This document shows positions 43,738-52,891 of a DNA stretch of 64,000 nucleotides, piece by piece. This DNA comes from Methanoculleus horonobensis (lineage in GTDB: Archaea; Halobacteriota; Methanomicrobia; Methanomicrobiales; Methanoculleaceae). The notes beneath the pieces are model-generated. The model saw only the letters and a list, made by a program, of their open reading frames with translations, made no database searches and was not told the DNA's origin. The position numbers and the translations under genes were made by a program. Where the stretch lies: the NCBI RefSeq assembly GCF_001602375.1, contig NZ_BCNY01000014.1, forward strand, positions 62,001 through 126,000. The letters are read 5' to 3'. Each line of letters begins with the position of its first letter. Positions within the stretch are counted from its first letter, which is position 1.

Positions 43738-44281
43738 AGGGGCTCTCTCTATGAGGATGCTCTATATAGAGATTGTGTCGTGAGGCGTCGTTTGGCGGAT
43801 GACCTTTTCTTATGGTTGCATAGGCCCGGCGAATCCCGTTCGGGCGGCCGTTTCCCTCCGGGCGCATCAGCATCGTCTTCCTCACGCATCAGGCCGCAAC
43901 GGTTTCCGATACGCTCAAGCGGTATGGAATCCTTGCCGTCTCACGCCGTCGCTTCGTAGCGAGGGCCGGGGAGTCCGTGCCATGCCGGCGCACGAAACAG
44001 AATTCCCATTCGTTCCGGATGAAAGCGTTTCGGGGAGGGTCACTCCTGCCGAATGGTAGCGGGAAGCGCGAGTATTTGTAATCTTCGGTTTTAATCAAAA
44101 TAATGATATAATATCTTTTCGCAGACAACAATCTCCGTTATGACGCAATGCCATCTGAACAGATGGCATCTTTGCGGCTCATATTCCCCGGTAATCCCTC
44201 AGATTAATTTTATTTTAACAATAAAATATTTATATGGCGATTGTAAGACGGTAGTGATACCTCACAGAGAGGCTGAATGGC
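43738..44281 (+). promoter_or_regulatory. Divergent promoter region with a perfect inverted repeat
   Basis: 544 bases. For the minus-strand glycosyltransferase, TATA TCTATATAGA lies at 43761-43770. For beta-helix gene 4, AATATTTATAT is at 44225-44235. Between them ATGCCATCTG (44148-44157) and CAGATGGCAT (44160-44169) form a perfect 10-bp dyad around AA, about 113 bases before the gene. The DNA from 44080 on is AT-rich. No gene is recognised. Confidence 0.55.
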
Positions 44282-45742
44282 ATGACAGACAGGCGAAATA
44301 TACTAAGACTGGCTGCAGCACTACTGGCGTGTTGCCTTATTATCCCGGCACTCTCTCCGGTAAGTGCAGCAGAGTCTGCAAGTCCGGCCACGCTCACCGT
44401 GGCTGCAAGTGATAGCACCGAACTGTCGAAGAACCAGGCAGACTATGTCTGTGACGGAGTCGACGACCAGGCCGAGATCCAGGCGGCGCTCGCCGCACTG
44501 CCCGACGGCGGTAACGTCGTCCTTACGGACGGTACGTTCAACTGCGCCGGCGTCATCGCGCCGCCGGCAGGCACGACCCTCTCCGGACAGGGTCCGGATG
44601 CAACGAACCTCGTCTTCACCAGCGACGGACGTATCAGCGTCGACAAGGAATACGTGACTCTGGACGGGTTCCACATCGAGGGCAGCGGCTACAGCAGCGG
44701 CGTCAAGTGGCTCGGTGTGATGACCATCCGTGCAAGCCATGCGAAAGTTCACAACATCACGGGCACCGCTGACGCAAGCATCCAGGCGGTCTTCCTCCTG
44801 ATCCACGATCCGGCGGTCTATGCCCCGACCCTCGAAGATGTCGAGTTCATCAACTGCAAGGCCGTGGACACCGGCACCTACGGGTTCATCCACAACGCGT
44901 GGGGCTCGACGAACAAAGTGATCAAGGACGTCCGCTACGAGAACTGCGCCGCGATCAACTGCGGGAGCACGGGTGTGTTCAACCCCTGGATCACCGGGTT
45001 CGACTTTGCGGAGTTAAACGACATGGACGGTCTCTACGTGAAGGACTGCTATGCGGAGGGCAACCTGGAGTCCGGGTTCCACTTCGAGTTCGACCCGAAG
45101 GTGACGAACGCCGTCCTCGAGAACTGCACGAGCATCAACAACGGGCAGAAGCCCTACCCGACGGTGCCCTACAAGCAGAGCGACATGTCGACCCACTACT
45201 TCGGGTGCGGCTACTACGCCCCGAACTGTGACGTGACGTTCATCGACTGCACCGCGGAAGGCAACTCGCTGTATGGTTTCTATGCGACCAACGGCGGCAA
45301 GCTCTACAACTGTGTCGAGAAGGACACCGGTGCCGGGAAGAGCGACTACACCCACCGTAAGCCGGCCGGCTACTACAGCATCCCGAGCCGCTCGGCCGAC
45401 CCCGCCCTGGTGCTGGAGAACTGCACGAGCATCGACTCGCACGGCTACGGCCTCCAGGTCGACCTCGCGAGCAACATCCAGATCGAGAACTTCGAGCTCG
45501 TGAACCCGGCAGGGATCGACGGTAAGGGCGCAAGTCTCGGCGGCACGAACGGCCAGTTCAGCAATGCCGAAGTCGACATCCACGCCTCCGGAGACCGGGT
45601 CGATACGCTCGTCTGGGCGAAGAACAACCAGAACGTCCAGTACACGGGAGACGTAACCTCCGCCTCCGAGAAGGCGTTCCTGGTTGAAGGCGGCCAGAAC
45701 GTCCAGACGGACGGCATGGCGGTTGCGTCTGCCGACGCGTAA
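44282..45742 (+). CDS. Secreted right-handed beta-helix protein 4
   Basis: 486 residues: signal peptide (LAAALLACCLIIPALSPVSA), then the beta-helix alone with DQAEIQAALAALPDGGNVVL, GTADASIQAVFLLIHDPAVY, GTYGFIHNAWGS, WITGFDFAELNDMDGL and AEGNLESGFHFEFDP. It is closest to gene 3 but lacks the CARDB and dockerin parts. Sixty-two of 63 bases at 45182-45244 equal 36968-37030 in gene 3. Exported and, without an anchor, probably loosely bound or released. Confidence 0.9.
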   Translation: MTDRRNILRLAAALLACCLIIPALSPVSAAESASPATLTVAASDSTELSKNQADYVCDGVDDQAEIQAALAALPDGGNVVLTDGTFNCAGVIAPPAGTTLSGQGPDATNLVFTSDGRISVDKEYVTLDGFHIEGSGYSSGVKWLGVMTIRASHAKVHNITGTADASIQAVFLLIHDPAVYAPTLEDVEFINCKAVDTGTYGFIHNAWGSTNKVIKDVRYENCAAINCGSTGVFNPWITGFDFAELNDMDGLYVKDCYAEGNLESGFHFEFDPKVTNAVLENCTSINNGQKPYPTVPYKQSDMSTHYFGCGYYAPNCDVTFIDCTAEGNSLYGFYATNGGKLYNCVEKDTGAGKSDYTHRKPAGYYSIPSRSADPALVLENCTSIDSHGYGLQVDLASNIQIENFELVNPAGIDGKGASLGGTNGQFSNAEVDIHASGDRVDTLVWAKNNQNVQYTGDVTSASEKAFLVEGGQNVQTDGMAVASADA

Positions 45743-46412
45743 ACCGGTTGATACCATCGGACCCTGACCGGGTCCGGTCATAATCTTTTTTTTAGTTTTG
45801 CACCCGGCCGGAGGGCGGGTGCATGAGAAACTCGGAGAATTTTGATAGTGCCGGCCCGCTGTTCCGCCGGAGTCGCAACTCGAAGACCTTTGGCCTTCTC
45901 ATGCTCCGGCCCTTTGGCCCATCGCAACTCGCACCTTCGGTGCTCGCACCGTGGTGCTTCCAGCCAGTCGCGTTTCGGGACGTCATACTAATGAACCATC
46001 GCACGTTCCGACAGTTTCACTCCGAACGGTTGTATACTGCGGGCAGTCGTTTCAGTCGGAACATTACATGCCCCGTGTACGGCTTTCGAGGGGCTATCCC
46101 CGAGAGGGGGGTGGGGACAGGGGAGGGGGGAATACTCCCCCCTCCCCACCTGATGGTGGTCGAGCTCCGGTTCTACGAACCGTCGCACTCCCCGTCAGCC
46201 CCCCCGTATGGCGATAACGATGCGTGCCCGAAGGGCAGGCAGAGTTCGAGCACCGGAGGTGCGCAGGCCACCACGGTCCACTGTTTTGGGCTTTTTCCTC
46301 GCTTCGGCCTTCCGAACGCCCATCGCAACTCCCACCTTCGGTGCTCGAACTCCTGTCCTACGGGCAGTCGTTCCTAACAGTGCTCACGCACCCGCCGTTC
46401 CGCCGGGTGCAT
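45743..46412. repeat. Intergenic hairpin/repeat region, second large array
   Basis: 670 bases without a gene. Hairpins with three-base loops: GCACC-TTC-GGTGC (45931-45943), CGGTTC-TAC-GAACCG (46168-46182), GCCC-GAA-GGGC (46226-46236), GCACC-GGA-GGTGC (46250-46262), CACC-TTC-GGTG (46333-46343); also GCACC-GT-GGTGC (45946-45957). GGGGAGGGGGG / CCCCCCTCCCC (46120-46147) is followed after an insertion by GTCAGCCCCCCC and ATGGCGATA, the same order as at 11789-11840. A T-run at 45786-45793 ends the beta-helix transcript. Confidence 0.7.
45786..45793 (+). terminator. Poly-T terminator after beta-helix gene 4
   Basis: Eight T residues 44 bases after the stop. Confidence 0.5.
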
Positions 46413-47648
46413 TCAAAAGGTATCCGGGGCCTTCGGGGCGGCCTCTTTTGAGAGCCCCACGGGGAAACTCCCTTCCGCGCCCCCGGCAACCTTCGCGTAA
46501 AACGTCTCGATATTGTGGACGATTGCCTTCCAGTTGTACCTCGTCCGGACGAGTTCTTTCCCCTGCTCCCCGAACCTTGCCCGCAGCGTTTCGTCAGCAA
46601 GCAAGCGTCCGATGGTGTCGGCAAGCGCCTCCGGCGTATACCCGGTATTGAACCCGACGGTGTTGTCGATCCACCCGAGCAGATCGCCCTTGCCCGTCGT
46701 CACGATGGGTGCCCCGCAGAGGCACGCTTCGAGGAACGTGACCGGAAAGCCGGTGAAGCTCGGCGTCACGAAGACGTCGGCGTCGGTGTACGCGGCCATC
46801 TTCTCCTCCTTGCTCACGAACCCCGTGAAGATCACCCGGTCGTCGAGACCGAGCGACTCTACCCGCTGCCTGAACTCGCCGTTGTGGCCCATGTCCCCTC
46901 CGACCAGCACCAGGACGGCGTCGTCGAACTCCCGGGCGACCACGGCAAACGAACGGATCAGAAGATCGATCCCCTTCGTCGGGTCGAGCCTCCCGAGGTA
47001 GAGCACGACCTTCGTGGCGGCGTCGATCCCCCAGGCCGCACGGAACCTGCCGCGGGCAGGAAGGGAGGGATACTCGGCGAGGTCGATGCCGTTCGGGACG
47101 ACCGCGATCTTCTCGTCGGCAACACCGAGTTCCCGATACCGCTCCGCCTCTGTCTCGTTGAGCGCGATAACCCCCGCGGCGCCGAGGATCACCTTATCCG
47201 ACCAGAACTGGTCGAAGAGCCGCTTCATCCGTTTTGACCCCGTATCCTGCGGGAGCGCCCCGTGCGCCTGGAGCACGTAGGGCACGCCGTACTTCCTCGC
47301 GTAGTGCGAGGCGATGACGGTGAGCATGGTGCGGTGGTCGTGGATGTGGACGAGGTCGAATGCGGCAATCTCCCTTCTTGCGACCGCCGGCATCCGGTAG
47401 GGCATCACCGGCAGAGTCATGCCACGGGTATATTTTCGTAAATTCTCGAAGTAATAGACGTTCATCCCGTCGACGGAGGTAGCGCGGTTCGTCGGCAGAT
47501 TGTTCGGGTAGATGCTCCGGTTTGTCGTGTAGACGGTGATATCGTGCCCGTTCTCGTGCAGATTCCGGGAGATGTCGTATGCGACCCGTGCCACCCCGCC
47601 CGACTCCCAGAGCGGTTTGAAGAACGGGGTCACCTGTAATACCTTCAT
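46413..47648 (-). CDS. Glycosyltransferase, GT4 family
   Basis: 411 residues, GT-B fold. The acceptor side starts VLQVTPFFKPLWESGGVARV, with VHIHDHRTMLTVIA; the nucleotide-sugar side has VVLYLGRLDPTKGIDLLI and the E-x7-E-like GFPVTFLEACLCGAPIVTT. The ATG at 47648 follows AGGAGGATGTGA. It lies 10 bases after capA on the same strand, so the two form an operon. Confidence 0.93.
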   Translation of the reverse strand: MKVLQVTPFFKPLWESGGVARVAYDISRNLHENGHDITVYTTNRSIYPNNLPTNRATSVDGMNVYYFENLRKYTRGMTLPVMPYRMPAVARREIAAFDLVHIHDHRTMLTVIASHYARKYGVPYVLQAHGALPQDTGSKRMKRLFDQFWSDKVILGAAGVIALNETEAERYRELGVADEKIAVVPNGIDLAEYPSLPARGRFRAAWGIDAATKVVLYLGRLDPTKGIDLLIRSFAVVAREFDDAVLVLVGGDMGHNGEFRQRVESLGLDDRVIFTGFVSKEEKMAAYTDADVFVTPSFTGFPVTFLEACLCGAPIVTTGKGDLLGWIDNTVGFNTGYTPEALADTIGRLLADETLRARFGEQGKELVRTRYNWKAIVHNIETFYAKVAGGAEGSFPVGLSKEAAPKAPDTF

Positions 47649-47658
47649 TCACATCCTC

Positions 47659-48726
47659 CTATGCTGCGTGTCTCAACCGTTTCCGGATCACACCCGCGTA
47701 GCAGTTCAGGCAGAACGGCGTAAAAAGCCAGACCCCGCACTCGATAAGGGGCGTAAGCCCGTGCTGCCGGATCCGGTAACGGTAACTCTCCAGGTTGTAC
47801 AGCAGGTAGTCCTCGCCGATCTGCTCGAACCACCACTGGCGGGTGACGTTCCCGTTACGCACCCGTTCAGAGCACTTTGCTGTCCAGTGTGCCACCATCT
47901 CCCTGGTTCGACCCTCCGCCACTTCAGGCTGGAAGTCGCTGTTGATGACGCAGGGGATGGTCGTGTAGTCCCGGATGCCGTGCCGGTCGAAATCCACCGA
48001 GAGGATCATGGAACTGTTTGTCTTCTCCTTGAAGATCGCGGTATCGAACTGGAAGTTCCCGAGCGAATAGGCGATCAGGCCGTCTTTATACCGTTCCAGC
48101 CCCTGGATGGTATGCGAGTGGTGTCCGAGAATCAGGGCCGCCCCTGCATCGATGAAGGCGTGAGCAAGTCTGACCTGTTCGGGCGAGGGGTAGTAGGTAT
48201 TCTCGATCCCCCAGTGCAGGGAGACGACGATATGGTCGGTGTGCTCTTTTAACGCCCTGATATCCTCGATGACGCTCTTCTTCTTCAGTTTGGCTACGTT
48301 GACTCCCGGCGGCGACCGGAACCTTCCGGTCGTGTATGCGAGGAAACCGAACCTGAGCCCATTACGCTCGACGATCCGCCCCGGGGGTTTTTCGTCGCCT
48401 CTCCCCCCTCCGACGTAGGCGATGCCGCGCCCCTCAAGCCCCTCGAGGGTCTTCTCGAACCCTTCCCGGCCCATATCGAGCGTGTGGTTGTTTGCCACGC
48501 TGAGGATGTCGAACCCGGCCTCTTTGAGGTACTCCCCCGCCGCCGGGGGTGTTGTATTGACCCAGCGTTTCTTCCTCTCGGTTCCGCTCTCGGAGAGGAC
48601 CGTCTCCAGATTCCCGAAGAGCAGGTCCTTCTGCCGAAGTTCGTGCTGAACCAGGGCGAATGGTCTCTTGCCGTTCTTGATCCAGAGCAGCACGTCTCCG
48701 ACCGCTCGCAGCCGCACCGATGTCAC
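47659..48726 (-). CDS. capA: CapA family protein (poly-gamma-glutamate capsule-type metallophosphatase fold)
   Basis: 355 residues of the PGA_cap fold, related to calcineurin-like phosphoesterases. Motifs are LRAVGDVLLW, LFGNLETVLSE, SVANNHTLDMGREGFE, VVSLHWGIENTY and GHHSHTIQGLERYKDGLIAY. In Bacillus CapA takes part in poly-gamma-glutamate export; here only a related surface role can be inferred. The GTG at 48726 is chosen because GGAGGAGA lies before it and the fold starts at once; the frame is open 181 codons upstream without coding character. Cotranscribed with the following glycosyltransferase. Confidence 0.9.
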   Translation of the reverse strand: MTSVRLRAVGDVLLWIKNGKRPFALVQHELRQKDLLFGNLETVLSESGTERKKRWVNTTPPAAGEYLKEAGFDILSVANNHTLDMGREGFEKTLEGLEGRGIAYVGGGRGDEKPPGRIVERNGLRFGFLAYTTGRFRSPPGVNVAKLKKKSVIEDIRALKEHTDHIVVSLHWGIENTYYPSPEQVRLAHAFIDAGAALILGHHSHTIQGLERYKDGLIAYSLGNFQFDTAIFKEKTNSSMILSVDFDRHGIRDYTTIPCVINSDFQPEVAEGRTREMVAHWTAKCSERVRNGNVTRQWWFEQIGEDYLLYNLESYRYRIRQHGLTPLIECGVWLFTPFCLNCYAGVIRKRLRHAA

Positions 48727-49901
48727 ACCTCTCCTCCTGCAGAATCTTTGCTCGGGGCGGGAGATCCTGGCCCGGATCGGGTCTTCATCGCCGATCTGAA
48801 GGCCCCCCTCCCCTCGAGCCGGAGCAATGGAACCCTGCCGGCGTCTGCGAGAGAAACTGCCATGGACGGGTAATCGTGAATACTGCCCTCCCTCCCCGAT
48901 ACGATGAGTTCCAGACAGGCGATGCGACAATATATATTTTGCCCTGTTCGTGCCTCCCGGCATGCTTATCTCGACACATACGGCTTCCCGGGAACTCCGG
49001 AATCCCGGCGAGGCATGGTGCGGGCCCCGGTAACGGTGGAGCTCATGATGCCGAACCATTAACTGCTTATGCACCGAGTATGTACCTGGATCGCCGGGCG
49101 GCAGATGATGAGAGTTACCCCCACTGATCGGTGATGAAGCAGGGGACTGATGCCGCCATCCTACGGGAGAGGCCTGTTCACCGGAGATCGCTGTTCTATC
49201 CCTTTGCTCATCGTCGGGCTGTCCGTCTCCTCGATCGCCCGGAACCGTCGCCTTCACATTCGGTATCAACAGCGATCAGGGCGTTGCGGCTTGATGCGGG
49301 TTTTGGGAGGTATCCTGGTCTTTGTATGCCCGCTGTTCTGGTTCCTTCGGATCCGTCGGCAAAAAAGCGGTCGTTCCGGAAGGGGTTCGGTTCCGAATTC
49401 CCAATATCCGCCGGTATGTTCGTCAATCCCGGTCTTGGCGTGCCGGGTGTCGGCATCCGTATGGACGTCTGTCGCGGGAATGTATATATGTCCGGAGTGG
49501 TATGGCAGACCAGAGTGGTGCGATGGAATCGGGCAACTCCACGGATTCACCCCCGATTCGTCATTCCGGCGGCCTGCCGGTTTAGACGGATTGCCCGGAT
49601 GTCCTGCGACGGAGGATTTCGCGTGCATTGGCTAGAATCCATTCTTCACGTTGCTCCCACGGCGTTTGCCGGTGCGAAGATAGCAGGTCTTGAGTTCTTT
49701 CTCCCTCCCTGCGGCAATTCCCCGCCGGTACACACTACCGGCAGGGGCAGCGATACGGCCGATCGTGTGGCAGACGCACGCGGGGAGCAGCCTGCAGGGA
49801 ATGTGTGGGCCCCCTCTTCCGGCCACCTCTCCGGAGGGGGCAACCCGCTCATGGAGGGTGTCTGCTCCTCCGATGCAGCGCTCATGGGGGGATCGCTTGG
49901 C
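48727..49901. other. Long divergent intergenic region (1.2 kb)
   Basis: I see no convincing gene although several frames are open. TATA-like runs occur at 48929-48938 (TATATATT, usable on either strand) and 49480-49489 (TGTATATATG). A 27-codon frame starts at 49502 (MADQSGAMESGNSTDSPP) just behind the latter, without known relatives. Confidence 0.4.
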
Positions 49902-50831
49902 ATGCCGGGTGAGCCGGCAATCCCCGGGAGAGAACTCTCCCCGTTTGCGGTTGTCGCTCCTGCGTACAACGAGGCCCTCGTCATCGGCTCCATCGTCCTT
50001 CAGGCGAAGCGGCACGCCGACCGGGTGATCGTCGTCGACGACGGCTCGGCCGACCGGACCTCCGAGACCGCCCGGCTCGCAGGTGCCGACGTGATCAGGC
50101 TTCCGGAGAACGGCGGTAAGGCGAAAGCCATGATGGCCGGGTTCGCCCGGGCCCGGGAGCTCGGCTACGATGCCGTCGTGATGCTCGACGGCGACGGGCA
50201 GCACGATCCCGCCGAGATCCCCGTCGTAGCGGCGCCGGTGCTTTCGGGAGAAGCCGATCTGGTCATCGGCTCCCGGTTCCTGGATACCCGGGCCGAGATC
50301 CCCGCGTACCGGCGGGCCGGGCAGCGGGTGCTCACCGGGTTCACGAACCTCTCGGTGGACGACGGCGGCTTCGCGACGACAGACTCGCAGTCGGGCTTTC
50401 GGGCTCTCTCCCGGCGAGCACTCGATAACCTCACCTTCGCATCGGAGGGGTACAACATCGAGTCCGACATGATCGCTCACTTCGCCTCTCTCAACCTCCG
50501 GGTGACCGAGGTTCCGATCTCCGTCACCTACGACGTCCCCCACAAGCACAAAAAGAACCCGCTCTCCCACGGTTTCGGGGTGCTTGCCCGGATCGTGGGG
50601 CTGATCGGGTATAAACGGCCGTTGCTCTTTTTTGGCATACCGGGCGGGGCTACTGCGCTCTTCGGGATAGTCCTTGAGATCTACACCTTCTCCGAACTCT
50701 ACCGGATCAACCAGTTTCATTACGTCATATTCACGTTAGGGATAACCGCACTCATTCTCGGGCTGTTATTGACGGTATCCGGGTTGATCCTGAATGGCCT
50801 CCTGTCGATACTGCGGAGCCGCACAGGGTAG
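49902..50831 (+). CDS. Glycosyltransferase family 2, dolichyl-phosphate sugar synthase-like, with C-terminal TM helices
   Basis: 309 residues. The GT2 core shows VVAPAYNEALVIGSIV, VIVVDDGSADRTSETA and the DxD-type VVMLDGDGQHDPAEIP, then VIGSRFLDT and SGFRALSRRAL. Two transmembrane helices end the protein (ALFGIVLEIYTFSELY and LGITALILGLLLTVSGLIL). This is the layout of enzymes charging polyprenyl phosphate with glucose or mannose for later use outside. GGGGGATC stands before the ATG at 49902; an ATG at 49851 is an alternative. Confidence 0.9.
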   Translation: MPGEPAIPGRELSPFAVVAPAYNEALVIGSIVLQAKRHADRVIVVDDGSADRTSETARLAGADVIRLPENGGKAKAMMAGFARARELGYDAVVMLDGDGQHDPAEIPVVAAPVLSGEADLVIGSRFLDTRAEIPAYRRAGQRVLTGFTNLSVDDGGFATTDSQSGFRALSRRALDNLTFASEGYNIESDMIAHFASLNLRVTEVPISVTYDVPHKHKKNPLSHGFGVLARIVGLIGYKRPLLFFGIPGGATALFGIVLEIYTFSELYRINQFHYVIFTLGITALILGLLLTVSGLILNGLLSILRSRTG

Positions 50832-51317
50832 CCCGTGCGGTCCCCGCAGGTGTATGCCGGGTTACGATAGTTCAGCGATGCGTAAGACAGATGCCGCATC
50901 GATACCTCCTGTGTGATCCGGTGCTCTCAGCAAGTGCCCTGCTCTACCTGCCGATTTCATCTTCAGCAATCCCGGAAGACCTGCAGAACCCGTTTTTCAT
51001 GCTGAGCACGGCAGGTTTCATCGACAGTGCGTCCATGGATGCGCAGCTGGCCACCCGGCTCTCGCGGCAGGGTATCTTTGCCCCGGGCGGTTCAGGAACG
51101 AAGGCGGGAGTTCGGCCACCGATCCGTCACTTTCGAAGGGGCCCCGGTCTCCAGGATAGCCGGCAGATGCGTTCTTTGTCTGCAAGTTCATCATGGATCT
51201 CAATTGCCGAGAAAAATCTCGGATCTCTAATCCGGCAGGAAATTACCGTTGATGAAACCGATACTGTCATTTTTATATACCTGTAGCAGTATGTCTCGGG
51301 CGGCAAGGAGGGGTATT
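50832..51317 (+). promoter_or_regulatory. Gap upstream of the rml genes with promoter
   Basis: 486 bases, empty except for a strong TATA box TTTTTATATAC at 51270-51280. It predicts a transcript start near 51305 and AAGGAGGGG as ribosome site for rmlA. Confidence 0.55.
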
Positions 51318-52415
51318 ATGAAGGGACTAATCCTTTCGGGGGGTCACGGGGTACGGCTTCGGCCGCTCACCTATTCCCAGCAGAAGCAGTTGATTCCTGT
51401 GGCAAACAAACCTATCCTGTTCTATTGCATTGAGGATATCATTCGCGCCGGTGTCGACTCAATCGGCATCATCGTGGGTCCGAACCGGGAACAGGTGATC
51501 GATGAGGTCACATCAGCTGAGTGGGATGCGGAGATCGAGTTCATTCACCAGGAGTATCCTGGCGGTCTGGCGCACGCGGTAAAGATCTCAGAAGACTTTC
51601 TCGGGCGTGACGACTTCATCATGTACCTCGGTGACAACATCCTGATGGGTGGTATCAACGGATTTGTGAGAGATTTCAAGGACTCGAACGTCGAGGCCAG
51701 CATTCTGTTAACCCCGGTCAGCAACCCGGAACAGTTCGGGGTAGCACTGGTCGACTGGCACCGGAAGGTGATCCTGGAGTTGGTTGAGAAACCAAAGAAT
51801 CCTGCCGCAAATACTGCCGTCGTAGGAATATATGGGTTTACACCGAAGATCTTCGACGCAATCGAGCACATCGGCCCTTCCTGGAGGGGAGAACTCGAGA
51901 TCACCGATGCCCTCCACTGGATGATTAAAAATGGCTATCCGGTCAGGTGCGGAATGGTCGAAGGGTGGTGGAAAGATACCGGAAAGCCTGAAGACCTCCT
52001 TGATGCGAATCGGCGAATCCTCGATATGCTGAACTTAACAAACGGTACGTTACAGGAGAACGGAGGGCATATCGAGAATAACGGGATTGTGAAGGAGAGC
52101 ACCCTTACGGGCAGGGTGATGATCGGTAAAAACTCGGTCATAGAGGAGAATACCGTTATCAAAGGGCCGGTTATCATCGGTGATGGGTGTTTGATTTCAG
52201 GTGCGTACCTCGGACCGTACACAAGCATCGGAAGTGGCTCGCAGATCATCAACACAGAGATAGAAGACTCCATTGTAATGAGCGGATCTACCATCATCAA
52301 CGCAGATCGGGTCGTGGAGAGTCTGGTCGGAAAGAACGTCTGCATCGTGAAGAACACGAAACCCCCCATGGGACGGAGATTCGTCATCGGCGACAACTCG
52401 AGCGTGGTACTATGA
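51318..52415 (+). CDS. rmlA: Glucose-1-phosphate thymidylyltransferase (long RmlA type)
   Basis: 365 residues. The N-terminal nucleotidyltransferase has LILSGGHGVRLRPLTYSQQK, the metal/sugar-phosphate site YLGDNILMGG and VALVDWHRKVILELVEKP; from about residue 245 a left-handed beta-helix of hexapeptide repeats follows (VMIGKNSVIEENTVIKGPV). This is the long archaeal/actinobacterial form. It makes dTDP-glucose (or the UDP form) from glucose 1-phosphate. First gene of rmlA-rmlC-rmlB; overlaps rmlC by four bases (ATGA). Confidence 0.93.
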   Translation: MKGLILSGGHGVRLRPLTYSQQKQLIPVANKPILFYCIEDIIRAGVDSIGIIVGPNREQVIDEVTSAEWDAEIEFIHQEYPGGLAHAVKISEDFLGRDDFIMYLGDNILMGGINGFVRDFKDSNVEASILLTPVSNPEQFGVALVDWHRKVILELVEKPKNPAANTAVVGIYGFTPKIFDAIEHIGPSWRGELEITDALHWMIKNGYPVRCGMVEGWWKDTGKPEDLLDANRRILDMLNLTNGTLQENGGHIENNGIVKESTLTGRVMIGKNSVIEENTVIKGPVIIGDGCLISGAYLGPYTSIGSGSQIINTEIEDSIVMSGSTIINADRVVESLVGKNVCIVKNTKPPMGRRFVIGDNSSVVL

Positions 52416-52879
52416 TCGACGGCGTACTCGCGAAACCTCTCAATGTCATCCACGATGAGCGCGGCAGGCTCATGGAGATCCTTCGGCACGATGACGCTCT
52501 ATTTGTGAAGTTCGGGCAGGTCTACATGACCACCAACTATCCCGGGGTGGTGAAGGCGTGGCACTATCATAAAATCCAGACGGATAACGTCTGTTGCCTG
52601 AAAGGAATGATAAAGATGGCAATCTTCGATGGTAGAGAGGATTCCCGGACGCATGGAGAGATAGGTGAGTTCTTTATCGGTGAATACAACCCGATGCTCA
52701 TCGCGATCCCCCCGGGAGTTTACCACGGATGGAAGTGCATCTCTCCGGAGGAATCCATCGTCGTGAGCATGCCCACCGAACCCTACAACCGTGAAAATCC
52801 CGATGAATATCGACTCCCGCCGGACACCCCTCTCATCCCGTATGATTGGATACTTTCGCCGGGGAAGAAGCATGGATGA
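52412..52879 (+). CDS. rmlC: dTDP-4-dehydrorhamnose 3,5-epimerase family protein
   Basis: 155 residues of cupin fold, shorter than the usual 180-190. VIHDERGRLMEILR opens it, AWHYHKIQTDNVCCLKG aligns with the catalytic His region, and IAIPPGVYHGWK, then TEPYNRENPDEYRLP, close it. It should invert C3/C5 of dTDP-4-keto-6-deoxyglucose, or act on C3 only, which would give a sugar other than rhamnose. ATG overlaps the rmlA stop. Confidence 0.88.
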   Translation: MIDGVLAKPLNVIHDERGRLMEILRHDDALFVKFGQVYMTTNYPGVVKAWHYHKIQTDNVCCLKGMIKMAIFDGREDSRTHGEIGEFFIGEYNPMLIAIPPGVYHGWKCISPEESIVVSMPTEPYNRENPDEYRLPPDTPLIPYDWILSPGKKHG

Positions 52880-52891
52880 GGAGGATGGGGT

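Noticed and set aside
48727-49269. 181-codon N-terminal extension of CapA
   Set aside because: The CapA fold begins right at the GTG at 48726 with a strong ribosome site; the extension has no coding character.
49131-49850. 240-codon N-terminal extension of the GT2 protein
   Set aside because: No recognisable domain, odd composition, and an internal promoter candidate; the transferase fold starts after 49902.
50891-51286. 131-residue open frame before rmlA
   Set aside because: It runs over the rmlA TATA box and has no recognisable content.
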